This document shows, in pieces, positions 1 to 6,615 of a DNA stretch of 12,356 bases. This DNA is from Rhodocyclaceae bacterium UBA5602 (lineage in GTDB: Bacteria; Pseudomonadota; Gammaproteobacteria; Burkholderiales; Rhodocyclaceae). Made by a program: the position numbers and the translations under genes. Under the pieces are notes generated by a model. The model was given only the letters and a program-made list of their open reading frames with translations. It was not told where the DNA came from and did not search any database. Position 1 is the first letter of the stretch; the number at the start of each line of letters is the position of its first letter. The DNA lies in the NCBI GenBank assembly GCA_002424865.1, contig DILC01000012.1, forward strand, positions 4,958 to 17,313, given 5' to 3'.

Positions 1-114
1 CGGCTGGCTGTGCAAAGCCAGCCGTGGGCCGCAAAGCGGCTAGGAGGGGGCGGGCCTTTATGCTGCCTTTCGCGTTTTTCATCATCAATGAGTGGCCTCT
101 CTTGCCATGAGCGT
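1..114 (+). repeat. Interspersed repeat, copy A, with two GC hairpins
   Basis: The core (43-114) matches 1891-1960 and 3804-3877: a GGGGGCGGG block, then CTTTATGCTGCC, a TTTCATCATCA block and finally CCATGAGCG. To its left are a perfect 8-bp hairpin (CGGCTGGC 1-8 with GCCAGCCG 17-24) and a smaller one (GCCGC 28-32 with GCGGC 36-40). The element may extend left of the window. It lies just beyond the 3' end of the DUF484 gene. Bases 115-177, between the core and that gene's stop codon, hold nothing I recognise. The core is more diverged here than in the other two copies and carries a 1-base length difference. Confidence 0.75.
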
Positions 115-177
115 CAAGTGCTGCCTGCAACATGTCATTCACCCTGTTTTGCGCGGTTGAACCCAATCTTCAGTTGT

Positions 178-867
178 TCACGATGTGCTTGATGTCGGCA
201 GGGGCAGGGGGCGGAGCACGCGTTGCAATGCGGCGGCCACCATGTCGCCTATGCGTTCAAGATACAACGTGCCCAGGGCTGGATAAAACCGGCTGGCTTC
301 TTCGCTGGCCATGACCAGCAAACCAAAACAGCTGTCATGCGCATCGCGCAACGGCACTTGCGCCATGGAGCGCAAGTGCGCGGCGGCTTCGCCAAACCAG
401 GCCACCGCCGCTTGCTCTGAGGCCGGACCGCACAGCGGATGCTTCAAGCTGGCGGCGAAGTTTTGTGTGGTCTCGTCCACTGGGTCGGCAAAGTGTTTGC
501 CATGGGGTAAATTCCACACCCGCAAGGTAACGTGCGGCACAGAAAACGCGCCGCCCAGATGGGCATAAATCATGCGCATGAGCGTCGCTTCATCCTGCGC
601 GCTAATCAAGGCCACAGCAAGGTTGTGCACCTTGTCCGAGATGGCGTCGTTTTCGTTGCCGAAGGTGATGAGCTCGGCGAGTTTGGCTTCCAGCGTGCGT
701 ACTTTGTCGCGCAGGGTGAAGAGCTGTTTTTCAGTGATGGAAATCGCCCGTCCGGTGTGCGGGTCGGGTAGGGTCATGAGCGCTAGCACGTCGGTGTAGG
801 CATCAAAAAATTCAGGATGGTTGTGCAGGTAATGGGCGACTTTTTCCGCGGTGATGTCCGTGTTCAT
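178..867 (-). CDS. DUF484 family protein
   Basis: The 229-residue protein matches the DUF484 family (GAF-like fold), whose members lie between dapF and xerC in many gamma- and betaproteobacteria. Its molecular role is not established. The N-terminal part (about residues 1-30) has the family pattern of a short helical segment with YLHNHPEFF. A likely coiled-coil stretch follows around residues 50-75 (ITEKQLFTLRDKVRTLEAKL), then the GAF-like domain. I chose the ATG at 867 because an AAGGA Shine-Dalgarno-like motif lies just upstream and family homology starts there; an in-frame upstream ATG at 948 would add 27 atypical residues and overlap dapF. It starts 55 bases after dapF ends on the same strand, so the two are probably cotranscribed. 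No xerC is visible in the 177 bases that remain to the left. Confidence 0.85.
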   Translation of the reverse strand: MNTDITAEKVAHYLHNHPEFFDAYTDVLALMTLPDPHTGRAISITEKQLFTLRDKVRTLEAKLAELITFGNENDAISDKVHNLAVALISAQDEATLMRMIYAHLGGAFSVPHVTLRVWNLPHGKHFADPVDETTQNFAASLKHPLCGPASEQAAVAWFGEAAAHLRSMAQVPLRDAHDSCFGLLVMASEEASRFYPALGTLYLERIGDMVAAALQRVLRPLPLPTSSTS

Positions 868-922
868 GCGAGGGTCCTTGATTATGCAGTTTAGATATTG
901 GCTGGTTCGGTGGTGATAAAAT

Positions 923-1759
923 TCATGCGTCAGGCAAATCCATTTCACCGCTAAAGACGCTCACCGCCGGGCCCGTGAGCAGCACGCTGCCCTGGCCGTC
1001 CCAGGCGATGGACAAATCGCCGCCCTGCGTGACCACGCGCACCGGCGAGGCGAGCATCCCGCGGCGTATGCCCGCCACAACCGCTGCGCAAGCGCCGGTG
1101 CCGCAAGCCAGCGTTTCCCCTGCGCCGCGTTCATACACGCGCAGGCGGATGGTGTGCGCATCAATCATTTGCATGAATCCGGCATTCACGCGCTGCGGAA
1201 AGCGCGGGTGCGATTCGATCAACGGGCCGAGTTTTTCAACAGGCGCGGTGTCAGTGTCGGCCACCACTTGCACGGCATGCGGGTTGCCCATGGAAACGAC
1301 GGTGATGTCTATTGCCGTGTCACCCACTTGCAGGGGCTGAATGATCGCCTGGCTCTCGCTGATAAAGGGGATTTCGGCGGGCAAGAAACGCGGCTGGCCC
1401 ATGTCGACCGTGACCTGGCCGTTGTCTTCCAGCCGGGGCGAAATAATGCCGGACAGGGTTTCCACGCGGATCTGGCGTTGCGTGGTGAGGCCTTCGTCAT
1501 GCACAAAGCGCACAAAGCAGCGTGCGCCGTTGCCGCATTGTTCCACTTCGCCGCCATCGGCATTGAAAATCCGGTAACGAAAATCCGCTTCGGGCAGAGT
1601 GGCTTTTTCAACCACCAGAATCTGGTCGCAACCGACGCCAAAGTGCCGGTCGGCGAGTTTCTTGATCTGCGCGGGCGGGAGCGAAAACGGTTGATTCGTG
1701 GCATTGATGACAACAAAATCATTGCCTGCGCCCTGCATTTTGGTAAAGCGGATTTTCAT
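923..1759 (-). CDS. dapF: Diaminopimelate epimerase
   Basis: Converts LL-2,6-diaminopimelate to meso-diaminopimelate in the cytoplasm, the last step before meso-DAP feeds peptidoglycan precursors and lysine synthesis. The enzyme is cofactor-independent and uses two cysteines as acid and base. The 278-residue length is normal. The N-terminus MQGAGNDFVVI is diagnostic. The first catalytic Cys is residue 75 in CGNGARC, and the second is Cys219 in ACGTGAC, just after ERGAGET (210-216). No strong Shine-Dalgarno is visible before the ATG, but the start matches the family. The gene follows the two acyltransferase genes on the same strand, separated by ~216 bases that hold repeat copy B, and precedes the DUF484 gene. 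This order is typical of betaproteobacteria. Confidence 0.97.
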   Translation of the reverse strand: MKIRFTKMQGAGNDFVVINATNQPFSLPPAQIKKLADRHFGVGCDQILVVEKATLPEADFRYRIFNADGGEVEQCGNGARCFVRFVHDEGLTTQRQIRVETLSGIISPRLEDNGQVTVDMGQPRFLPAEIPFISESQAIIQPLQVGDTAIDITVVSMGNPHAVQVVADTDTAPVEKLGPLIESHPRFPQRVNAGFMQMIDAHTIRLRVYERGAGETLACGTGACAAVVAGIRRGMLASPVRVVTQGGDLSIAWDGQGSVLLTGPAVSVFSGEMDLPDA

Positions 1760-1845
1760 AAGCGAATGGTAGAGCTGGTGACGGGTGGTGATCTGCGGAA
1801 TTGCGCGGGAATATTAACGTGAAACAACGCCATTGGGCGCCAACT

Positions 1846-1960
1846 CGCCCCTCTCGCGCAGCGGGCCAGATAGAAACCTCCTCGCGGATGGGAGGGGCGG
1901 GACTTTATGCTGCATGTCGCAGGTTTCATCATCAGCGGGTGGTATTTGTTTGCCATGAGC
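1846..1960 (+). repeat. Interspersed repeat, copy B, with outer stem
   Basis: The core at 1891-1960 closely matches 3804-3877 and, less closely, 43-114. The arm CGCCCCTC (1846-1853) is exactly complementary to GAGGGGCG (1892-1899), so the GC-rich left part can fold into a long stem enclosing a smaller internal pairing (CCTCC with GGAGG). The element fills most of the gap between the acyltransferase stop codon (1976) and the dapF start (1759). On the minus-strand transcript the core would come first and the GC stem second. The stem has no T-run after it, so it is not a classical intrinsic terminator. Confidence 0.75.
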
Positions 1961-1975
1961 GGCTTGCCATGGGCG

Positions 1976-2863
1976 TTAGCGGTAAAAACTGGCTTCGCCC
2001 GGCGGGCGGGTTTTGAAGCGTTTGTGCAGCCAATAGTACTGCGCGGGCGTGCGCAAAATCTCGTTTTCCAAAAACGCATTCATGCGCCGCGTGTCGGCGG
2101 ATAAATCGTCCATGGCGGTGTGCGCGGCATCTTTTGCAGGAAAATTTTTCCACGGCTCGCCGACTTCGATTTCATAATGGCAGCCCTTCATGCGCGTGAT
2201 GATCGGGATCACGGTTGCGCCCGTCAGTTTGGCGAGGCGCGAAAGCCCCGTAATGGTGGCGGCAGGCACGCCAAAAAATGGCACGAAGAGCGCATCCTTG
2301 GCGCCATAATCCATGTCAGGCAGATAATAAAAAGGCCGCCCTTCACGGATTGGGCGAATGACGGATTTGACGCCATCCTGACGCGAAAACAGCGCGGTTT
2401 TGCCAAAGCGCAAACGCCCTTTGCGTAATGCCGTATTGAAGGTTTCGTTTTTTGCCCGCGCATAAATGGTAACCATGGGCAGATCCATCGCCAGCCGGAT
2501 CCAGCCCGCATCCAGGCCCACAAAATGCGGTGCGAAAAAAATGACCGGCTGGCCTTGGCAGGCCGTTAAACGTTCGCCATGAAGAATCGTGACAATGCGC
2601 CGAATGCGCGCGGGGGATGCCCACCACCACACGCCAAGCTCGAGCATGTTGCGGCCGAAGTAAGCAAAGTGCCGTCTCGCCAGCGCCGACTTTTCCGCAG
2701 GCGGCAATTGCGGAAAGCACAAGCCCAGGTTGGTGAGCGTGATGCGCCGCCGCTCGCCGATCAAATGGTACAAAAGCCAACCCAGCCCGCGTCCCAAAGC
2801 GGCGAGCAGCGGCATGGGCAGCCAATGCAGCAGCCACATCACGGCGAGCAATAAATGGGTCAT
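1976..2863 (-). CDS. LpxL/HtrB-family lipid A acyltransferase (second of pair)
   Basis: A 295-residue member of the lysophospholipid acyltransferase family of late lipid A acyltransferases, which transfer a secondary fatty acyl chain from acyl-ACP onto a Kdo-lipid A precursor at the inner face of the inner membrane. A hydrophobic N-terminal segment (about residues 4-31) gives the membrane anchor. The catalytic H-x4-D is His113/Asp118 in PHFVGLD. Further family blocks include the YYLPDMDYG region, the FVPFFGVPAAT region and the C-terminal YYWLHKRFKTRPPGE. Its ATG overlaps the stop codon of the upstream acyltransferase by four bases (2860-2863), indicating translational coupling. Whether it prefers C12, C14 or another chain cannot be read from sequence, so I give no lpxL/lpxM symbol. 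Confidence 0.9.
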   Translation of the reverse strand: MTHLLLAVMWLLHWLPMPLLAALGRGLGWLLYHLIGERRRITLTNLGLCFPQLPPAEKSALARRHFAYFGRNMLELGVWWWASPARIRRIVTILHGERLTACQGQPVIFFAPHFVGLDAGWIRLAMDLPMVTIYARAKNETFNTALRKGRLRFGKTALFSRQDGVKSVIRPIREGRPFYYLPDMDYGAKDALFVPFFGVPAATITGLSRLAKLTGATVIPIITRMKGCHYEIEVGEPWKNFPAKDAAHTAMDDLSADTRRMNAFLENEILRTPAQYYWLHKRFKTRPPGEASFYR

Positions 2864-3711
2864 GGCGGGGTTAAGCCTTTGTCATGGCCTTGCGTACCGG
2901 GCGGCGCTTTGTAACGGTTGTAACCCCACAAGTATTGCGCCGGACACAGGCGGATCACGCGCTCAATTTCTGCATTGATTTGCCCGGCACGGGCCGCCAG
3001 GTCGCCCGTCAAGGCTTGCGACAGGGGGAAAAAGCGCAAGTGATAACCCGCGCCGTAAGGCAGCCGCTCGGCATAGGTGAGGATGACCGTGGCACCGGTT
3101 TCAGCCAGGCGGGCGGCCAGCGTCACGGTGTAGGCCGGGCGACCAAAAAAAGGTGCCCACACGCCCTCGCCTTTGCTGGGCACCTGGTCTGGCAACATGC
3201 CCACGGCCTCGCCTTGCTTCAAGGCTTTTAACAAGCGCCGCACCCCGGACATGTCCGCCGCCGCCAGATGGAAATTGCTTCCCCGGCCTTGTCGCATCAG
3301 GGGTTCTAGCCAAGCTTGCTTGGGCGGGCGAAACATTACCGTTAAAGGCGGTTTGCGTGCGGCGACATATTGTGCGGTAATTTCAAAACATCCCAGATGC
3401 GGCGTTAAAAACAGGATGCCCCGGCCGGTTGCATACGCTGCTTCCAAAAGCTCCCAGCCGGAAACCTTGACCACCCGGCCAACTACTTCGGCTTGCGGGC
3501 GCAGCCAGAGTTTGGGAAGTTCCAACAGCCCTTTGCCCGCTTCGGCAACCGCGGCGCGCTGATAGGCGGATAAGCCCGCCAAGGCCATATTGCTGGCAAA
3601 GGTACGGCGATAGGTGGGCGACAAAACCCACGTGAGCCAGCCGATCAATGCGCCCAGGTTGTGCAGTAGCGGCAGGGGCAGATAAGCGCAGAGGCGGAAT
3701 AACAAGGACAT
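2860..3711 (-). CDS. LpxL/HtrB-family lipid A acyltransferase (first of pair)
   Basis: A 283-residue paralogue of its downstream neighbour. It has a hydrophobic N-terminal anchor (about residues 4-31), the catalytic motif His105-x4-Glu110 in TPHLGCFE, a PDQVPSKGEGVWAPFFG substrate-site block, and the C-terminal PAQYLWGYNRYK. The acid residue is Glu here and Asp in the neighbour; both occur in the family. Two acyltransferases in tandem would fit addition of two secondary acyl chains to make hexa-acylated lipid A (inference). No clear Shine-Dalgarno precedes the ATG at 3711, although the start gives the expected N-terminal anchor. The gene appears to lead the minus-strand group lpxL-lpxL-dapF-DUF484, and repeat copy C lies in its upstream region. 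Confidence 0.9.
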   Translation of the reverse strand: MSLLFRLCAYLPLPLLHNLGALIGWLTWVLSPTYRRTFASNMALAGLSAYQRAAVAEAGKGLLELPKLWLRPQAEVVGRVVKVSGWELLEAAYATGRGILFLTPHLGCFEITAQYVAARKPPLTVMFRPPKQAWLEPLMRQGRGSNFHLAAADMSGVRRLLKALKQGEAVGMLPDQVPSKGEGVWAPFFGRPAYTVTLAARLAETGATVILTYAERLPYGAGYHLRFFPLSQALTGDLAARAGQINAEIERVIRLCPAQYLWGYNRYKAPPGTQGHDKGLTPP

Positions 3712-3740
3712 AAAAGGTTCAGGCGTGAAAAAACAGAAAC

Positions 3741-3877
3741 GGAGCCCCGTGTGCTATCGAGCGCAGCGAGCCGATTGGAAGCCCCGCCCTGGGGCGGGGT
3801 GTGGGGTGGGGGCGGGACTTTATGCTGCCTTTCGCGTATTTCATCATCAGAGGGTGGTATTTGCTTACCATGAGCGT
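3741..3877 (+). repeat. Interspersed repeat, copy C, with GC hairpin
   Basis: The core at 3804-3877 is nearly the same as copy B: GGGGGCGGGACTTTATG, then CTGCC, a TTTCATCATCAG block, GGTGGTATTTG, and CCATGAGCG. To its left is a strong 7-bp hairpin (CCCCGCC 3782-3788 with GGCGGGG 3793-3799, loop CTGG), preceded by GAGCGCAGCGAGCCG and TTGGAAGC, which resemble the left part of the element at 6529-6603. It sits upstream of the acyltransferase pair, so it is not tied to gene 3' ends in every case. Confidence 0.75.
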
Positions 3878-4179
3878 TGGTCAGGCGAGAAGGAAAGGTA
3901 AGGGTAAAAAGAATCAACTGCGAATTATCGGCGAATTATTGGCAAATGAGGCTTTGAATTGCGCAGCGTGGGGTTCAAGGTAGTTCGGCCGTCTTTGCTG
4001 CAGTGGGGTAACTACTGGTTTCATGAGGGTTTTAGGAAAGGAAACGCATGGTGTGGCGCAGATTGGATTACAATGGGCGCTTCCGCTGGGTTAATGACAA
4101 CTTGTGAGGCGGAGAAGGTGCTGGCGCATTGCGCCGGGATTGAAAAATCAAATTCACTAAAGCGTCGCTTGCTCTAGCC
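3878..4179. other. Gene-free stretch upstream of metK
   Basis: About 300 bases between repeat copy C and the metK leader. A plus-strand open frame of 72 codons from a TTG at 3959 to 4177 has no recognisable protein similarity, no Shine-Dalgarno and an atypical start, so I do not call it a gene. The stretch should contain promoters for metK and for the divergent acyltransferase group. I see only a weak -35-like TTGAAA at 4140-4145 without a convincing -10. It could also be the eroded remains of a gene. Confidence 0.5.
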
Positions 4180-4234
4180 CCAGGAGCCTGCCTCGCCAGT
4201 TTCGCGGGGCATTTCCATTTGGAGCTTTGAGCAC
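4171..4234 (+). promoter_or_regulatory. metK 5' leader hairpin and ribosome binding site
   Basis: GCCTCGC (4190-4196) pairs with GCGGGGC (4204-4210) around a 7-base loop, with one G-U pair. An upstream GCCCC (4177-4181) could compete for the same GGGGC, and GCTC (4171-4174) can pair with GAGC (4184-4187). The metK ribosome binding site GGAG (4221-4224) follows 10 bases after the hairpin. I could not match it to the SAM or SAH riboswitch consensus patterns I know. A regulatory role is therefore only a possibility. Confidence 0.3.
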
Positions 4235-5401
4235 ATGAGTCAATCTTACTTTTTTACCTCGGAATCCGTATCCGAAGGCCATCCCGATAAAGTCGCGGAC
4301 CAGATTTCAGACGCCATCCTGGACGCCATCCTGGCGCAAGACGCGTACTCTCGCGTCGCGGCAGAAACCCTGTGCAACACAGGCCTAGTGGTGTTGGCCG
4401 GTGAGATCACCACCAAAGCCAATGTCGATTACATCCACATTGCGCGCGAAACCTTAAAGCGCATCGGTTACGACAACACCGAATCCGGTATCGACTACAA
4501 AGGCTGCGCAGTGCTGGTCGCCTACGACAAGCAGTCGCCCGACATCGCCCAGGGCGTGAATAAAGCCTACGACGACGACTTGAACCAAGGCGCTGGCGAT
4601 CAAGGTTTGATGTTTGGCTATGCCTGCAACGAGACGCCTTCGCTAATGCCTTTGCCGATTTACCTGTCGCACCGCCTGGTGGAGCGGCAATCGCAGTTGC
4701 GCCGCGACGGCCGCCTGCCTTGGCTGCGCCCGGATGCCAAATCGCAAGTCACCATCCGTTATGAAGATGGCCGTGCGCATTCGATTGATACCGTGGTCTT
4801 ATCCACCCAGCATGCAGCCGACATGGAACTGCCGCAGATTCGCGATGCGGTGATTGAAGAGATCATCAAGCCGACCCTGCCTAAAGAGCTGATCAAGGGC
4901 GACATCAAGTTTCTGGTGAACCCCACCGGTCGTTTTGTGATTGGCGGCCCGCAAGGCGATTGCGGCTTGACCGGGCGTAAGATCATTGTCGATACCTACG
5001 GTGGCGCAGCCCCGCATGGCGGCGGTGCGTTTTCCGGCAAAGATCCTTCTAAAGTCGATCGCTCGGCGGCTTACGCTGGCCGCTATGTGGCCAAGAACAT
5101 TGTGGCCGCTGGCCTGGCGGACAAGTGCCTGGTGCAGATTTCTTACGCCATCGGCGTGGCGCAGCCGACATCCGTTTGGGTCACCACGCAAGGCACGGGG
5201 AAAATTTCCGACGAGAAAATTGCCGGGCTGGTCAAGCGGCATTTTGACCTGCGCCCCAAAGGGATTGTGACGATGCTGAACCTGCTTCGCCCGATTTATG
5301 AAAAAACGGCAGCCTATGGCCACTTTGGCCGTGACGAGCCTGAGTTTACTTGGGAAAACATCGACAAGGCCGCTGCTTTGCGGGCAGATGCCGGGCTGTA
5401 A
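4235..5401 (+). CDS. metK: S-adenosylmethionine synthetase
   Basis: Makes S-adenosylmethionine from methionine and ATP in the cytoplasm, supplying methylation and polyamine pathways; active as a tetramer with Mg2+ and K+. The 388 residues match the family length. The N-terminal motif with His16, Asp18 and Lys19 (EGHPDKVADQISDAILD) binds ATP and metal. The ACNETPSLMPLPIYLSH signature is near residue 130. The GGGAFSGKDPSKVDRSAAY motif, near residues 262-280, carries the phosphate-binding lysine. The ATG at 4235 has a GGAG Shine-Dalgarno 10 bases upstream. In many betaproteobacteria metK is followed by ahcY; here it is not, and ~230 bases separate it from the next gene. Confidence 0.98.
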   Translation: MSQSYFFTSESVSEGHPDKVADQISDAILDAILAQDAYSRVAAETLCNTGLVVLAGEITTKANVDYIHIARETLKRIGYDNTESGIDYKGCAVLVAYDKQSPDIAQGVNKAYDDDLNQGAGDQGLMFGYACNETPSLMPLPIYLSHRLVERQSQLRRDGRLPWLRPDAKSQVTIRYEDGRAHSIDTVVLSTQHAADMELPQIRDAVIEEIIKPTLPKELIKGDIKFLVNPTGRFVIGGPQGDCGLTGRKIIVDTYGGAAPHGGGAFSGKDPSKVDRSAAYAGRYVAKNIVAAGLADKCLVQISYAIGVAQPTSVWVTTQGTGKISDEKIAGLVKRHFDLRPKGIVTMLNLLRPIYEKTAAYGHFGRDEPEFTWENIDKAAALRADAGL

Positions 5402-5473
5402 GCCCATGTCGTTTTTAATTAAGCAAGCGCAACTAAGTTAACGCCAGCCCATCCAACGCTGCACGTGAAAGTT

Positions 5474-5516
5474 GTTCAACTGCCGCCGCTTATTTGGGCG
5501 GAGCCAGTTAAACTGG
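5474..5516 (+). other. Imperfect hairpin and palindrome after metK
   Basis: GTTCAACTGCCGCC (5474-5487) pairs with GGCGG (5497-5501) and, after a 3-base bulge, CAGTTAAAC (5505-5513). The right arm is itself part of the palindrome CCAGTT-A-AACTGG (5504-5516). There is no T-run on either side, so it is not a clear intrinsic terminator. It lies 72 bases past the metK stop codon and could still end or stabilise that transcript. The rest of the 5402-5634 gap shows only a perfect -35-like TTGACA at 5555-5560 without a good -10 at normal spacing, a possible weak promoter for the DUF2237-gpx pair. Confidence 0.35.
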
Positions 5517-5634
5517 AACGAGGGGTTGGGTGCGCTGTTTCCTGAGCACAGGGTTTGACAGTCAGTGTGATCGCGAGTGGCTTTCAGCGCATTCCAAAAC
5601 GACATCAAAGGATACAGACACTGAGGGTTTGGTC

Positions 5635-6021
5635 ATGCAGGATTTAGCAAAAAATGTATTGGGCGGCGTGTTGCGATCGTGCAGCACCGACCCCATGACG
5701 GGCTTTTTGCGCAACGGTTGTTGCCAGGTGACGGATGAAGATGTGGGTAACCATGGCGTGTGCGTGGTGCTGACAGCCGAGTTTTTGGCCTTTTCCGCGG
5801 CACGGGGCAACGATTTATCCACGCCACGGCTCGAGTATGAATTTCCCGGCTTGAAACCTGGCGACCGCTGGTGTTTGTGTTCCGCGCGCTGGCAAGAGGC
5901 CTTGCTGGCAGGCAAGGCGCCGCAAGTGGTGCTGGAAGCCACTTCAATCGCTGCGCTCGAATTTGTGCGGCTGGAAGACTTGCAACGCTTTGCCGTGGAT
6001 GCAAACTCGGAAAAATCATGA
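5635..6021 (+). CDS. DUF2237 family protein, Cys-rich
   Basis: A 128-residue protein covering the whole DUF2237 (COG3651) family, whose function I do not know to be established. Hallmarks are NVLGGVLRSCSTDPMTGF near the N-terminus, GCC (28-30), EDVGNHGVCVV (35-45), ARGNDLSTPR (56-65), and FPGLKPGDRWCLCSARW (70-86). Six cysteines (16, 29, 30, 43, 80, 82) lie in the conserved blocks, which suggests metal or thiol chemistry (inference). I chose the ATG at 5635 because a GAGGG Shine-Dalgarno lies 7 bases upstream and homology begins there; an in-frame extension to 5530 has no family similarity. Its TGA overlaps the start of the glutathione peroxidase gene (ATGA), so the two are translationally coupled. 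Confidence 0.88.
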   Translation: MQDLAKNVLGGVLRSCSTDPMTGFLRNGCCQVTDEDVGNHGVCVVLTAEFLAFSAARGNDLSTPRLEYEFPGLKPGDRWCLCSARWQEALLAGKAPQVVLEATSIAALEFVRLEDLQRFAVDANSEKS

Positions 6022-6497
6022 GCGCGGTTTATGGCTTCACGGCGCAAGCCATTGACGGTCGGCTACGCAAGCTGACGGATTACCGCGACCAGGTGTTGTT
6101 GATCGTGAATGTCGCCAGCCGATGCGGCTTTACGCCGCAATATGCGGGGCTGGAGGCGCTGTGGCAAAAGTATCGCGAACGCGGTTTGGTGGTGCTGGGT
6201 TTCCCGTGCAATCAGTTCGGCGGCCAGGAGCCGTGGGATGAGGCCGCGATTGCCGGGTTTTGCAGCAGTAAATATGACGTGAGCTTTCCGTTGCTTGCCA
6301 AGGTGGAAGTCAATGGCGATGCAGCGCATCCGCTCTGGCGGCATCTCAAAAAGGCCGCGCCCGGGGTGTTGGGAAGCGAGCGAATCAAATGGAACTTCAC
6401 CAAGTTTTTGGTGAATCGCGCAGGTCAAGTGGTCAAGCGTTATGGGCCGATCACCAGGCCTGAGCAAATCAGCGCGGATATTGAACGTTTGCTGTAG
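6018..6497 (+). CDS. Glutathione peroxidase family protein (Cys type)
   Basis: A 159-residue thioredoxin-fold peroxidase that reduces hydrogen peroxide or lipid hydroperoxides. Non-selenium bacterial members usually take electrons from thioredoxin or glutathione. The catalytic residues are visible: peroxidatic Cys36 in NVASRCGFTPQY, Gln70 in FPCNQFGGQEP, and Trp125-Asn126 in KWNFTKFL. The peroxidatic residue is an ordinary Cys codon, so no selenocysteine is involved. Cys64 and Cys82 are candidates for a resolving cysteine. The start at 6018 overlaps the DUF2237 stop codon by ATGA. An upstream in-frame extension inside the DUF2237 gene is not needed for the fold. Confidence 0.95.
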   Translation: MSAVYGFTAQAIDGRLRKLTDYRDQVLLIVNVASRCGFTPQYAGLEALWQKYRERGLVVLGFPCNQFGGQEPWDEAAIAGFCSSKYDVSFPLLAKVEVNGDAAHPLWRHLKKAAPGVLGSERIKWNFTKFLVNRAGQVVKRYGPITRPEQISADIERLL

Positions 6498-6528
6498 CAG
6501 AATTTAACGTGGAAGGCTTGGGCACGTG

Positions 6529-6603
6529 CGCTGTGCCATCACCGGGCGCAACGCGCCAAATGGAAGCCTCCCCGAGATGGGGCTGGGCGGGGGCGGCACA
6601 GCG
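6529..6603. terminator. Composite inverted repeat between convergent genes
   Basis: An outer 9-bp perfect stem, CGCTGTGCC (6529-6537) with GGCACAGCG (6595-6603), encloses two inner hairpins: GGCGC-aac-GCGCC (6545-6557) and CCCC-gagat-GGGG (6570-6582). As RNA this would be a three-way junction of about 75 nt. It lies between the convergent gpx (ends 6497) and ychJ-family (ends 6616) genes, so a bidirectional terminator or 3' end stabiliser is plausible, though no T-run follows. Its GGAAGCC and GGGGGCGG segments resemble the left part of the repeat copies at 1846 and 3741, but the CTTTATGCTGCC core is absent. Confidence 0.5.
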
Positions 6604-6615
6604 GTGCTATGCGCG

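Noticed and set aside
868..948. Upstream ATG for the DUF484 protein
   Set aside because: The extra 27 residues are not family-like and would overlap dapF. The ATG at 867 has a Shine-Dalgarno and starts the conserved region.
1891..3877. The repeat core as a conserved mini-gene on the minus strand (an ATG frame reading KYHPLMMK in copies B and C)
   Set aside because: Copy A has a length change and stop codons in this frame, and most differences between copies B and C change the amino acid. Selection on DNA or RNA is more likely than on protein.
4171..4234. SAH or SAM riboswitch upstream of metK
   Set aside because: The expected GAGGAGCGCUGC-type SAH core and the SAM-I/II signature segments are absent. 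Only an unassigned hairpin is supported.
5405..5530. Possible integron attC-like site (GTTRRRY-type match with nearby inverted repeats)
   Set aside because: The core spacing and paired R boxes of an attC site are not there, and no integron integrase or cassette array is visible.
5871..6017. N-terminal extension of the glutathione peroxidase frame
   Set aside because: It lies wholly inside the DUF2237 gene. The family fold starts at the ATG at 6018, which also forms the ATGA overlap.
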